A stretch of 34,284 bases of DNA from JBBIJH01 sp037446075. GTDB lineage: Bacteria; Bacteroidota; Ignavibacteria; UBA10030; JAHEZR01. Position 1 is the first letter of the stretch. Every line of letters starts with the position of its first letter. The notes below the pieces were generated by a model, which worked only from the letters and a program-made list of their open reading frames with translations, ran no database searches and was not told where the DNA came from. Positions 24,217 to 32,646 of this stretch are shown piece by piece. Made by a program: the position numbers and the translations under genes. The DNA is taken from assembly GCA_037446075.1 (NCBI GenBank), contig JBBIJH010000009.1, positions 1-34,284 on the forward strand. Reading direction: 5' to 3'.

Positions 24217-25395
24217 ATGGATCTTCAGCGAATCCAGGCTGTACTCCGTGATAAAGGGCTGGGCGGTTGGCTTTTCTGTGATTTTCACAATCGTGACCAT
24301 CTCGCCTATCGCATCCTCGGTCTCGATGCGACAAAGATGACCACGCGACGATGGTTTTACTTTATCCCAGCAAAAGGGCAGCCGAGAAAACTGGTTCACA
24401 GTGTGGAGCCGAAGAAGCTCGATGCACTCCCCGGAACGAAAATTGTGTACCTGCCGTGGAAGCAGTTGCATACTTCGCTCAACAAAATTCTGGGCAGCCC
24501 CAAGAAAATCGCAATGCAGTATTCCCCCAAGAACAACATTCCCTATGTCTCCCTTGTCGATGCTGGAACCGTTGAACTCGTGAAGAGTTTTGGCCACAGG
24601 ATAATATCCTCTGCAGATCTTGTGCAGTTGTTTGAAGCCACGATTAGCGAAGAGGGCTATCGCCTCCATAAGGAAGCCGGCGCGATGATCGATCGAATCC
24701 GTGCTGAGGCTTTTCAGGAAATCCAAAAAGCCGTTGAGACGAGTTCCGGAGCTACAGAGTACGACATCGTGCAGTTCATTATGCGGCGGTTCAAGGAGGA
24801 AGGACTCACGACTTCCGATCCGCCGATCGTCGGGACGAATGAACATCCTGCCGATCCGCACTTTGAGTGTACGCCCGCGAACGCCCGTCCTTTCCGCCGT
24901 GGAGATACCCTATTGATCGATCTGTGGGCAAAAAAGAATGCCCCCGGTGGAATTTACTATGACGTCACGTGGGTTGGGTATATCGGTGATAGCCCACCAG
25001 AGAAGTACACGGAGATATTCGAGGTGGTGCGGACAGCGCGAGATACTGCGATCGAATTTGTGAAAGAGAAGTTTGCTAAGGGCGATCCGTGCTTCGGCTG
25101 GCAGGTGGATGATGCTTGCCGTGCGACGGTGAAGAAAGCGGGGTATGGAAAGTATTTCGTGCATCGCACAGGTCACTCGATCGGGGAGGAAGTGCACGGC
25201 AACGGCGTGAACATCGACAACCTCGAGACAAAGGACGAGCGGCAGCTGATGCCAGGCTCTTGTTTCTCCATCGAGCCGGGGATTTACCTCGCCGGGGAAA
25301 TGGCGGTTCGGACAGAAGTTAATATGTTTATTCGCCACGATGGTCAAGCAGAGGTGACGGGTGAAATTCAAAAAGAGCTTGTGAAGCTTGGATGA
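24217..25395 (+). CDS. M24 family metallopeptidase (Xaa-Pro dipeptidase/aminopeptidase type)
   Basis: 392 residues. An N-terminal creatinase-like domain (about 1-150) is followed by the pita-bread catalytic domain. The metal ligands are visible in order: Asp in LLIDLWAKK, Asp in GGIYYDVTWVGYIGD, His in HRTGHSIGEEVHG, Glu in FSIEPGIYL and Glu in RTEVNMFI. There is no signal peptide, so it is cytoplasmic. It would remove residues at X-Pro bonds in small peptides. It is followed after 129 bases by a POT-like transporter, which fits peptide uptake and breakdown. The sequence looks complete. Confidence 0.92.
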   Translation: MDLQRIQAVLRDKGLGGWLFCDFHNRDHLAYRILGLDATKMTTRRWFYFIPAKGQPRKLVHSVEPKKLDALPGTKIVYLPWKQLHTSLNKILGSPKKIAMQYSPKNNIPYVSLVDAGTVELVKSFGHRIISSADLVQLFEATISEEGYRLHKEAGAMIDRIRAEAFQEIQKAVETSSGATEYDIVQFIMRRFKEEGLTTSDPPIVGTNEHPADPHFECTPANARPFRRGDTLLIDLWAKKNAPGGIYYDVTWVGYIGDSPPEKYTEIFEVVRTARDTAIEFVKEKFAKGDPCFGWQVDDACRATVKKAGYGKYFVHRTGHSIGEEVHGNGVNIDNLETKDERQLMPGSCFSIEPGIYLAGEMAVRTEVNMFIRHDGQAEVTGEIQKELVKLG

Positions 25396-25524
25396 GAGGT
25401 CTCTGTCCTGCCACGCTAACCGGACGAAAAGATTGTCATTCGGTCTCGTTCAAGAGGGATTGCCTTCCCCGACTGAGCGATGATTCCTCCATCCTTTGCT
25501 TCCATTCACTACTGAGGAATACAC

Positions 25525-26793
25525 GTGGGACTCTCAGATCGACTCCATGAAATGAAAGTTGGTTTCACCCGCACCTTCTGGGTAGCGAACACTCTCGAGC
25601 TGTTCGAGCGCTTCGCCTTCTACGGAACGAAGGCGGTTCTTGCCGTTTACCTTGCCAGAAAAGTCGGGTTGCAAGAAGAAGCAGGCACACTGGCAGGAAT
25701 TTTCTCAGGACTAATTTTTTCCCTTCCAATTGTTGCGGGGGTGTTTGTTGACCGGTACGGCTTCAGGCGGACCCTGATGATGTGTTTTGCCCTCTTCTGC
25801 ATCGGATACTTTTCGATCGGGCTGGCGGGATTGCAATTTGGCGAGGTCATCGTCAGGACAATTGGCAGGCGGGCTTATGTCATCCTTGCATTGGTGCTAA
25901 CAGCAATCGGCGGCTCGCTTATCAAGCCGTGCATCGTCGGGACAGTTGCAAAAACCTCCAAACCTGAGGTCAAGTCGCTTGGCTTCGCGATCTACTACAC
26001 TCTGGTGAACATTGGGGGTGCGATCGGCCCAATCCTTGCGCTACAAGTGCGTGAGAATCTCGGCATCGAGTACGTGCTCGTGATGTCTTCGTTCACTTCG
26101 TTCTTGTTGCTCCTTGGGACAATGTTTTTCTTTCAAGAGCCGGGAACCGAGGGCGAACCTGTAGATCACAGGACATTGGGAAGAGTATTCAAGGATATGA
26201 TTCTGGTCTTCGGCAATGTTCGGTTCATCAGCTTCCTGGTGATCTTTTCTGGCTTCTGGATTATGTTCTGGCAGATCTTCTATTCTTTTCCCTTTTATGT
26301 AACTGACATACTGAAGTTCCCTCAGTTTGAAATACTTGAGACTGTTGATGCATGGACAATTATCCTTGTGAGCGTACCGATCGCTGCACTGGTGAAAAAG
26401 TGGAGCCCGATTCGAGCGATGGCGACGGGTTTTGTGCTTGCCAGCCTTTCGTGGATTATCATCGGAGCTTCCGCAACGGTCCCCGCTGCAATCATCGGCG
26501 TCATGCTGTTTGCGTTCGGTGAGGCCACACAGGCACCTCGCTTCTACGAATACGTTGCATCTCTAGCTCCCAAGGAACAGGTGGGGACGTTCATGGGGTT
26601 CGCATTCCTCCCCGTTGCGATCGGCTCTTTTGTTGCCGGAGGCGTTGCCGACTGGCTCCGTGCTTCTTACCTCGAAACGAATCCCCCGATGATGTGGTAC
26701 ACGCTAGCACTCATTGGGCTGGTCTCGACCGCATTGATCCTTCTCCACAATCAGATCTTTGTTCGAAGAGCCGCTGCGGCAGCTGGGAAATAG
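25525..26793 (+). CDS. MFS transporter, POT/PTR peptide-transporter-like
   Basis: 422 residues from GTG 25525, with GAGGAA 5 bases upstream. Twelve hydrophobic segments are expected from the profile. The first helix has LELFERFAFYGTKAVLAVYL, matching the ExxERFxYYG motif of proton-coupled oligopeptide transporters, and GGSLIKPCIVGTVAK matches the second POT signature region. The third ExxE/PTR loop is less conserved and the protein is shorter than typical POTs (about 480-500), so it is a divergent relative. The gene lies after the M24 peptidase. The last residues (RRAAAAAGK) are a basic cytoplasmic tail. Confidence 0.85.
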   Translation: MGLSDRLHEMKVGFTRTFWVANTLELFERFAFYGTKAVLAVYLARKVGLQEEAGTLAGIFSGLIFSLPIVAGVFVDRYGFRRTLMMCFALFCIGYFSIGLAGLQFGEVIVRTIGRRAYVILALVLTAIGGSLIKPCIVGTVAKTSKPEVKSLGFAIYYTLVNIGGAIGPILALQVRENLGIEYVLVMSSFTSFLLLLGTMFFFQEPGTEGEPVDHRTLGRVFKDMILVFGNVRFISFLVIFSGFWIMFWQIFYSFPFYVTDILKFPQFEILETVDAWTIILVSVPIAALVKKWSPIRAMATGFVLASLSWIIIGASATVPAAIIGVMLFAFGEATQAPRFYEYVASLAPKEQVGTFMGFAFLPVAIGSFVAGGVADWLRASYLETNPPMMWYTLALIGLVSTALILLHNQIFVRRAAAAAGK

Positions 26794-26839
26794 TGTCTGC
26801 TCGGTCAGTATGGGCCCCCTTGAACAACGGCGTCAGTCG

Positions 26840-26869
26840 AACTCTGACTTTCATTCTACACGCAGAGTT
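26840..26869. repeat. Inverted repeat downstream of the POT-like gene
   Basis: AACTCTG (26840-26846) and CAGAGTT (26863-26869) flank a 16-base spacer, with A-rich sequence following. It may contribute to transcription termination, but it is not a classical terminator. Confidence 0.3.
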
Positions 26870-26964
26870 GTGATCAGCAAAAAGGGGAGTAGAAATTCTC
26901 AACTTCGCGAACCCGCCAGCCCGTGGAATTCTTCGCTGCGGAAATCGATCGAATCAAGTAAGTC

Positions 26965-27006
26965 CTCAATTTTGCCTTGAGGATCACAATAATTTTGTTG
27001 TATATT
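26965..27006 (+). promoter_or_regulatory. Promoter with overlapping operator-like repeat for the molybdenum-hydroxylase operon
   Basis: TTGAGG (26977-26982), an 18-base spacer and TATATT (27001-27006) lie 50 bases before ATG 27056. The last 8 bases, TATATTTG, also match the TAnnTTTG -7 element known in Bacteroidota. The -35 box forms the right arm of an inverted repeat with CCTCAA just upstream (CCTCAA-TTTTGCC-TTGAGG), so a repressor could occlude it. Confidence 0.5.
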
Positions 27007-27055
27007 TGATCGAATCCTCCACTCCGTTCCAGTTCACGTATTAAGAAGATCGCCA

Positions 27056-28066
27056 ATGGTCGATGCTATCAAGGTTGTTCAATATGGTTTAGGGCCAATC
27101 GGGATAGAAACAGCGCGCACAGTCCTTGAGAAAGCGGCCGAGGGGAAGCTCGAATTGGTGGGTGCCATCGATATTGACCCGGCAAAGGCCGGAAAAGATG
27201 TCTCGGAAATTCTCGGCCTCTCAGAACGCACAGGCGTTTTGGTGTCCAGCAATGCTGAGGAGGTACTCCAGAAAACGAAACCCGATATTGTTCTCCACAC
27301 AACTTCATCGTTCTTGGAAAAGATTTTTCCTCAGCTTGAGCTGTGTCTCAGAGCCGGCGCGTGTGTGATCTCTTCCGCGGAGGAACTGTTTTTCCCCTTT
27401 TCACGTCACCCTGAACTGTCCCGAAAACTTGATGAACTGGCGAGGAAGAACAGGGTCGTTGTCTTGGGGACGGGAGTGAATCCCGGCTTTGTGATGGATA
27501 CGCTTGCGCTCGTCGCGACAGGTGTGTGTAAAGATGTCCAGAGAATCAGAGTAGAGCGCGTTGTCGATGCCTCAAAGCGTCGGGAGCCGCTCCAGCGGAA
27601 GATCGGCGCCGGTTTAACGATCGAAGAGTTTGCAGAGAAGAAAAAGACAGGCACGTTCGGGCACATCGGACTTCGTGAGAGTCTCCTCTTTCTCGCCGAT
27701 GGACTTGGCTGGAAACTGGATGACGTGACTGAGGATCTTGCACCGCTGATAGCGGATCAGGAGATCAGAACTCCCTACGTACATGTCTTGAAAGGGCAGG
27801 TCCGCGGCCTTCATCAAGTGATGACGGGCATAATGCAGGGGAGGGAAGTGCTTCACTTCGACCTCCAGATGGATGTTGCAGCCATGAAGCCACATGATGC
27901 AGTTGTCATCGACGGGAATCCGCCCGTTGATCTTTTCATCCGAAATGGCATCTTCGGGGATACAGCAACGGTCGCTTCTCTGATCAACGCGATTCCGCTC
28001 GTGCTTGACTCCACTCCCGGGCTGAAGACGATGAAGGACCTGGCTGTGCCGAGAGTGTTTTCCTAA
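27056..28066 (+). CDS. Dihydrodipicolinate-reductase-like NAD(P)-dependent dehydrogenase (2,4-diaminopentanoate dehydrogenase type)
   Basis: 336 residues. The Rossmann start IKVVQYGLGPIGIETARTVL is followed by VGAIDIDPAKAGKD and PDIVLHTTSSF, then GTGVNPGFVMDTLAL, a pattern shared by the DapB-N family that includes 2,4-diaminopentanoate dehydrogenase of ornithine degradation. The middle GAGLTIEEFAEKKKTGTFGHIGLRES is also typical of that branch. It is longer than true DapB (about 270) and lacks its HHxxKxDxPSGTA motif, so lysine biosynthesis is unlikely. It heads a run of molybdenum-hydroxylase genes and may act on the same substrate or a precursor. Confidence 0.82.
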   Translation: MVDAIKVVQYGLGPIGIETARTVLEKAAEGKLELVGAIDIDPAKAGKDVSEILGLSERTGVLVSSNAEEVLQKTKPDIVLHTTSSFLEKIFPQLELCLRAGACVISSAEELFFPFSRHPELSRKLDELARKNRVVVLGTGVNPGFVMDTLALVATGVCKDVQRIRVERVVDASKRREPLQRKIGAGLTIEEFAEKKKTGTFGHIGLRESLLFLADGLGWKLDDVTEDLAPLIADQEIRTPYVHVLKGQVRGLHQVMTGIMQGREVLHFDLQMDVAAMKPHDAVVIDGNPPVDLFIRNGIFGDTATVASLINAIPLVLDSTPGLKTMKDLAVPRVFS

Positions 28067-28106
28067 GGTAGATGTCTGATGCAAGATGTAGCATGGAGGG
28101 CCACGG

Positions 28107-28120
28107 CTCGACCTGTCGAG
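28107..28120. repeat. Perfect inverted repeat CTCGAC-CT-GTCGAG
   Basis: It lies 41 bases after the dehydrogenase stop and about 110 bases before the mocA-like gene. It is an operator or attenuator candidate. The rest of the 160-base gap holds repeated GCAAGAT words (28081, 28123) but no gene. Confidence 0.3.
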
Positions 28121-28228
28121 ATGCAAGATTCATGATTCAGGAGTCGGAGAGAAAACAATCTTCGAGTCTACAAGACCTTTAGACCTGAATCTTACACCAT
28201 GCAAGCTGAATCCTAACCGGTTATTCCC

Positions 28229-28834
28229 ATGGTTTCCGCCATCATCCTCGCTGCCGGGGAATCCTCCCGCATGGGCACGCCAAAAGCCCTGCTGAAGATT
28301 GGGGATAAAACTTTTCTCCAGCATATAGTCGATGTCCTGAATTCTGCCCGTGTCCTTGATGTTGTGATAGTTCTGGGAGCGGATGCTGCTGAGGTACAGA
28401 AGAGTCTGTGGTGGTTCAAGGGGAAGGTCGCCGTTAACCAGGATTGGCAGAGAGGACAGCTCTCTTCAATCCTCCTTGGACTGCGATACGTGGAGCAAGC
28501 AGACCTTCATGGCGTCTTGATCTGTCCTGTTGATCGGCCTCTGATCAGTCAAGCAGTTCTCGTCGGGATGCTGCATCAGTTCTATACGAAGCACCAGCCA
28601 CTTGTTGTGCCTACCTACAGAGGACAGCGTGGTCATCCTCTCCTAATTGGAAAAGGAATGTTTCCCGAGTTAGAGCTGGCTTCCATGGAAATCGGCGCGC
28701 GGGCGCTTCTGTGGAATCATTTCGACAAGGTCCTGGAATATCCAACGGAAGATGAAGGAGTGATTCTGAACATCGACACACCGGAAATCTATCAAGAGAA
28801 GATCTCGAACCGTTTCACATCCAGCGAAATCTAG
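28229..28834 (+). CDS. mocA: Molybdenum cofactor cytidylyltransferase (MocA/MobA-like)
   Basis: 201 residues. The N-terminus has the MobA-type nucleotide-binding signature LAAGESSRMGTPKALL (residues 7-22), and LICPVDRPLIS supplies the metal-binding Asp. PTYRGQRGHPLLIGKGMF matches the substrate loop of the MocA branch. It transfers CMP (or GMP) to molybdopterin; the xanthine-dehydrogenase/IorAB class of enzymes uses MCD, so the MocA (CTP) activity is expected. It lies two bases before xdhC. No good Shine-Dalgarno precedes its ATG. Confidence 0.9.
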   Translation: MVSAIILAAGESSRMGTPKALLKIGDKTFLQHIVDVLNSARVLDVVIVLGADAAEVQKSLWWFKGKVAVNQDWQRGQLSSILLGLRYVEQADLHGVLICPVDRPLISQAVLVGMLHQFYTKHQPLVVPTYRGQRGHPLLIGKGMFPELELASMEIGARALLWNHFDKVLEYPTEDEGVILNIDTPEIYQEKISNRFTSSEI

Positions 28835-28836
28835 CG

Positions 28837-29943
28837 ATGGACATATTTCAGGAGATTGCAAGAGCGCTGAAGGAAGAAGAACAGATCATGCTCGCAACAA
28901 TCATCTCCACGACGGGATCTACTCCGGCGGCTGAGCTGTCAAAGATGATTATCAAGAATCATGGTCTCACGACACTGGGCACAGTCGGCGGTGGTTGCCT
29001 CGAGGCTGAGGTGCTCAGCGCTGCGCTTAGTTTGTGGGGAAAAGGGCAGGCTGCAGTGAGGATATTTCATCTCACCGAAGATAACACGGAATCGGGCCTC
29101 ATCTGTGGGGGGAGCTTGGAGGTCCTCATTGAGCCTCTGGACCGGTCGTTCGTTCCCGTTCTGGAGCATCTCCTGAGCACGCGAGCAGATGGAGAAGATG
29201 GAGCTCTCGTGACCATCCTCGAGGAGAATAAGCCTGTCTCGAAATTCTTCGTCCGCGCCAACGACCGTACTGTTCATCTATCCCCTGGCACTCATCCGAT
29301 TTCTCTTATCCGTAAGACAGCGCTCGAGGTAATCGAGACTCATGTGGTTGCCCATTTTCGTAGTGGGACGGAAGAAATCTTTATCGAGCCTGTCGCTGGC
29401 CAGCCCAGACTCATCATTTTCGGCGGCGGGCATATTTCCAAGTTCGTCTGCGGACTTGCCTCACAGGTGGGTTTCCGAGTCACAATCATCGATGATCGAG
29501 TTGCTTTTGCAAACCGAGAGCGGTTTCCTGAGGCCGCGGAAGTCATCTGCGACGACTTTCTCGGGGCGATCCATCAGTTGCAGATCACACCGAACACCTA
29601 TATTGCCATCATCACGCGCGGGCATAAGTTCGATGAGCTGATTCTCGAACACGTCATTGACTCTGAGGCGAAATACGTCGGTGTCATCGGTAGCAAAAGG
29701 AAAATCCTGACTGCTTACAGACATTATCTTCAGAAGGGAATTCCTCGGGAGAAGATGGGCCGCGTCCACGCTCCGATCGGTCTCGACATCGGAGCGGTGA
29801 CGGCAGAAGAGATTGCCTTGAGCATTGTCGCCGAATTGATTCGAGTACGCCGAGGTGGTTCGGATTCCGTACCTTCGATGTCTGATGCTATGCCAAGCCT
29901 GCTGGCTACTCTAGAGGAGAGGAGCAAAAGAGAAGCAACGTAG
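28837..29943 (+). CDS. xdhC: XdhC/CoxI family molybdenum-enzyme maturation factor
   Basis: 368 residues. The N-terminal XdhC/CoxI domain shows ATIISTTGSTPAAELSKMII and GTVGGGCLEAEVLSAAL. The C-terminal Rossmann domain has LIIFGGGHISKFVCGLAS, VTIIDDR, IITRGHKFDELIL and KYVGVIGSKRK, as in the XdhC_C family. Known role: it binds the molybdenum cofactor, supports its sulfuration and delivers it to the apo-hydroxylase. Its neighbours on both sides are a cofactor cytidylyltransferase and the enzyme subunits, consistent with a maturation function. Confidence 0.93.
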   Translation: MDIFQEIARALKEEEQIMLATIISTTGSTPAAELSKMIIKNHGLTTLGTVGGGCLEAEVLSAALSLWGKGQAAVRIFHLTEDNTESGLICGGSLEVLIEPLDRSFVPVLEHLLSTRADGEDGALVTILEENKPVSKFFVRANDRTVHLSPGTHPISLIRKTALEVIETHVVAHFRSGTEEIFIEPVAGQPRLIIFGGGHISKFVCGLASQVGFRVTIIDDRVAFANRERFPEAAEVICDDFLGAIHQLQITPNTYIAIITRGHKFDELILEHVIDSEAKYVGVIGSKRKILTAYRHYLQKGIPREKMGRVHAPIGLDIGAVTAEEIALSIVAELIRVRRGGSDSVPSMSDAMPSLLATLEERSKREAT

Positions 29944-29989
29944 TTACTTCCAAATCAAAAGAGAGTTCTTCTTTTGAGGGAGAAATATT

Positions 29990-30475
29990 ATGGCAAAATT
30001 CGATCTTACGATTAACGGCAAGCGGTACTCCGTCGATGTCGACCCTGACATGCCACTTCTGTGGATGCTCAGGGACACTCTCGGTCTTACCGGCACCAAA
30101 TTTGGGTGCGGCAGGGCCTTGTGTGGAGCCTGTACTGTCCTGCTCGATAGAGAAGCAATCCGTTCATGCGTGACCCCGGTCGAGTTCGTCAAGGGTAAAT
30201 CGGTGACAACGATCGAAGGGCTTTCATCCGACCTGAGCCATCCCCTTCAGCGCGCGTGGATCGCTGAGGACGTACCGCAATGTGGATACTGTCAGTCAGG
30301 GCAAATCATGTCGGCAGCGGCGTTGCTTCTGCAGAAGCAGAACCCGACGGATGAAGACATTGACGCGGCGATGGCCAACAATCTCTGTCGCTGCGGGACT
30401 TATAACCGCATCCGGCGTGCAATTCACCGTGCTGCGAGGGAAACCGTAGGTCTCCAGAAGGGAGGTAGGCCATGA
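29990..30475 (+). CDS. [2Fe-2S] subunit of molybdenum hydroxylase (IorA-like)
   Basis: 161 residues. The plant-ferredoxin-type cluster ligands are C40, C45, C48 and C60 (FGCGRALCGACTVLLD). The second [2Fe-2S] cluster in the helical domain uses C98 and C101 (QCGYCQSGQIM) plus C133 and C135 (NLCRCGTY). Both sets are complete. It carries electrons from the molybdenum centre of the large subunit. The stop overlaps the large-subunit start by 4 bases (ATGA). No FAD-binding (CoxM) subunit gene follows, as in the isoquinoline 1-oxidoreductase and other periplasmic two-subunit types. The small subunit has no signal peptide and would be exported with its partner. Confidence 0.95.
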   Translation: MAKFDLTINGKRYSVDVDPDMPLLWMLRDTLGLTGTKFGCGRALCGACTVLLDREAIRSCVTPVEFVKGKSVTTIEGLSSDLSHPLQRAWIAEDVPQCGYCQSGQIMSAAALLLQKQNPTDEDIDAAMANNLCRCGTYNRIRRAIHRAARETVGLQKGGRP

Positions 30476-32574
30476 ACATAACGAGGACGCTTACTCGACG
30501 CGACTTCATCAAGGTGGTCTCGACAGGTGGGACTGGCTTAGTTCTTGCCTTCTACCTTCCATCCGCGCGAGACCTGGACGCGCTGTCACTGGAGCCTGCG
30601 GAGGAGTTCGTTCCGAACGCTTGGCTCAAAATCGATCCCCAAGGCAATGTAACGATCACAGTTGCAAGGTCGGAGATGGGCCAAGGCGTGCGCACCTCGC
30701 TGCCGATGATCGTCGCTGAGGAACTCGAGGCAGATTGGACAAAGGTGAGGATTGAACAGGCGCCGGCCCATCCAGACAAGTACGGGAGCCAGGCAACCGG
30801 CGGTAGCACCAGTGTGCGACGATCGTGGGATATGCTGCGTAAAGCCGGGGCAACGGCGCGCGAGATGCTCATTGCGGCCGCTGCCCAACAGTGGAGCGTG
30901 GAAAGAGCAAGCTGCTCGGCAAGGAACGGGATGGTTTTCCACGATGCGTCTGGGAAGAAAGCAAGGTACGGTGAACTTGTACAGGCCGCGGCGAAGATGC
31001 CGGTGCCCGAGAACCCGCCGCTGAAGGATCCGAACGATTTTCGGGTGATCGGCACGCGAACACCGCGTCTGGACACACCGCAGAAAGTGAACGGAACTGC
31101 CGTCTTCGGGATTGATGTGAAGGTGCCAAAGATGCTCTATGCGACAGTTGCGCGGTCGCCGGTTTTCGGTGGGAAGGTCATGAGCTTCGATGCTTCGAAG
31201 GCCAAGTCGGTCGCAGGCGTGCGTGATGTCATCCCGTTTGATGGCGGTATCGCGATCCTGGCAAGCTCGACATGGGCGGCGATTCAAGGACGCGAGGCTC
31301 TCTCCGCGACATGGGATGAAGGTCCGCACGCTAAGCAGAACAGTGAGGGCATCTGGAAAATGTTTGAGGAAGCAGCGCAGCTCGAAGGAGCAACTGAGAA
31401 GAAGGAAGGAGATGTGATTGCAGCGTTGGCGACCGCCGTAAAAAAAGTTGGAGCAGTCTACCGCGCACCTTTTGTCGCGCATGCGACGATGGAGCCGATG
31501 AACTGTCTCGCCGATGTGCGCAGCGATTATTGTGAGATCTGGGCACCGAGCCAGACCCCGCAGCGCGCTCAAAGTGAAGCTGCGAGTGTACTTGGACTAC
31601 CCATCGATAAAGTCAGAGTGAATGTAACCCTTATGGGCGGAGGCTTTGGGAGGCGACTCGAAGCGGACTACGTTACCGAAGCGGTGAAAATCTCCAAAGC
31701 AGCTGGCGTTCCAGTGATGGTCGTCTGGACCCGCGAGGATGACATGCAGCACGACTTCTATCGGCCTGCCACGTACAACGTCCTTACGGCTGGTCTCGAT
31801 AAGGAAGGCTGGCCGATTGCGTGGACTCACCGCATCGTTGGGCCAAGCTCAAAGGGATTGGTGGTAGGTGGTTCCGCTCCGCCTTACTCGATACCTAACC
31901 TGCTCATTGACTACCACATCAAAGAAACTGGTGTGCCCATTGGTGCGTGGCGTTCGGTCGGATATTCCCAGAATACGTTCGTGATCGAGAGCTTCATCGA
32001 TGAGCTTGCGCATGCCGCGGGCAAAGATCCCGCTGAGTATCGCCGTCAACTCCTCGATAAATCGCCACGCCTGAAGGCGGCTCTCGATCTTGCGCTCTTC
32101 AAATCTGAATGGGGGAAGAAACTGCCTCCAGGTATGGGGCGGGGAGTCGCAGCGGTTCAGGGATTCGGGAGCAGTGTTGCACACGTTGCAGAAGTTTCTG
32201 TGAGTAAGGAGGGCGAGGTCCGGGTACTTCGGGTCGTATCGGCAGTTGAGTGTGGGCCTGTGGTAAACCCGGACACAATTGAAGCACAAATCGAGAGCGC
32301 AATTGTCTACGGCCTGAGTGCGGCACTGAAGGACGAAATCACCATCGCAAAGGGTCGCGTGAAGCAGAGCAATTTCGACGACTATGGCATTCTTCACATC
32401 GACGAGATGCCGAAAGTCGAAGTCCACATTGTCCCGAGCAAAGAACCTTTGGGTGGCATCGGCGAACCGGGAGTCCCTCCGATCGCACCAGCAGTCTGCA
32501 ACGCGATCTTCGCAGCGACAGGAAAAAGAATCCGCAAGCTCCCCATACGGCCTGAGGATCTTCGAGCCTCCTGA
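30472..32574 (+). CDS. Tat-exported molybdopterin-binding subunit of aldehyde oxidase/isoquinoline 1-oxidoreductase family
   Basis: 700 residues. A twin-arginine signal, LTRRDFIKVVSTGGTGLVLAF, is at residues 7-27. Family features follow: WLKIDPQGNVTITVARSEMG (IorB-type start), GVRTSLPMIVAEELEADW, then the aldehyde-oxidase a/b hammerhead at about 195-310 (TPQKVNGTAVFGIDVKVPKM) and the molybdopterin domain, including GGGFGRRLEADYV, GAWRSVGYSQNTFVIESFID and the catalytic Glu in GGIGEPGVPPIAPAVCNA. It hydroxylates an aldehyde or N-heterocycle in the periplasm; the substrate is unknown. GGAGGT precedes the start, which overlaps the [2Fe-2S] subunit. The protein looks complete. Confidence 0.95.
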   Translation: MNITRTLTRRDFIKVVSTGGTGLVLAFYLPSARDLDALSLEPAEEFVPNAWLKIDPQGNVTITVARSEMGQGVRTSLPMIVAEELEADWTKVRIEQAPAHPDKYGSQATGGSTSVRRSWDMLRKAGATAREMLIAAAAQQWSVERASCSARNGMVFHDASGKKARYGELVQAAAKMPVPENPPLKDPNDFRVIGTRTPRLDTPQKVNGTAVFGIDVKVPKMLYATVARSPVFGGKVMSFDASKAKSVAGVRDVIPFDGGIAILASSTWAAIQGREALSATWDEGPHAKQNSEGIWKMFEEAAQLEGATEKKEGDVIAALATAVKKVGAVYRAPFVAHATMEPMNCLADVRSDYCEIWAPSQTPQRAQSEAASVLGLPIDKVRVNVTLMGGGFGRRLEADYVTEAVKISKAAGVPVMVVWTREDDMQHDFYRPATYNVLTAGLDKEGWPIAWTHRIVGPSSKGLVVGGSAPPYSIPNLLIDYHIKETGVPIGAWRSVGYSQNTFVIESFIDELAHAAGKDPAEYRRQLLDKSPRLKAALDLALFKSEWGKKLPPGMGRGVAAVQGFGSSVAHVAEVSVSKEGEVRVLRVVSAVECGPVVNPDTIEAQIESAIVYGLSAALKDEITIAKGRVKQSNFDDYGILHIDEMPKVEVHIVPSKEPLGGIGEPGVPPIAPAVCNAIFAATGKRIRKLPIRPEDLRAS

Positions 32575-32646
32575 CCGAGCAGGGCCACCGGAAGCCTCTC
32601 TACACGCAGACGCGCTCTATTTCTGCAAGACTGTTGTTCCCGGTTT

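Noticed and set aside
27056..28066. Dihydrodipicolinate reductase of lysine biosynthesis
   Set aside because: The conserved DapB catalytic motif is absent and the protein is too long. The 2,4-diaminopentanoate-dehydrogenase-like branch fits better.
30586..31572. 328-codon minus-strand frame inside the molybdopterin subunit gene
   Set aside because: It is a shadow of a strongly recognisable plus-strand gene. The translation is rich in Arg, His and Cys with no domain.
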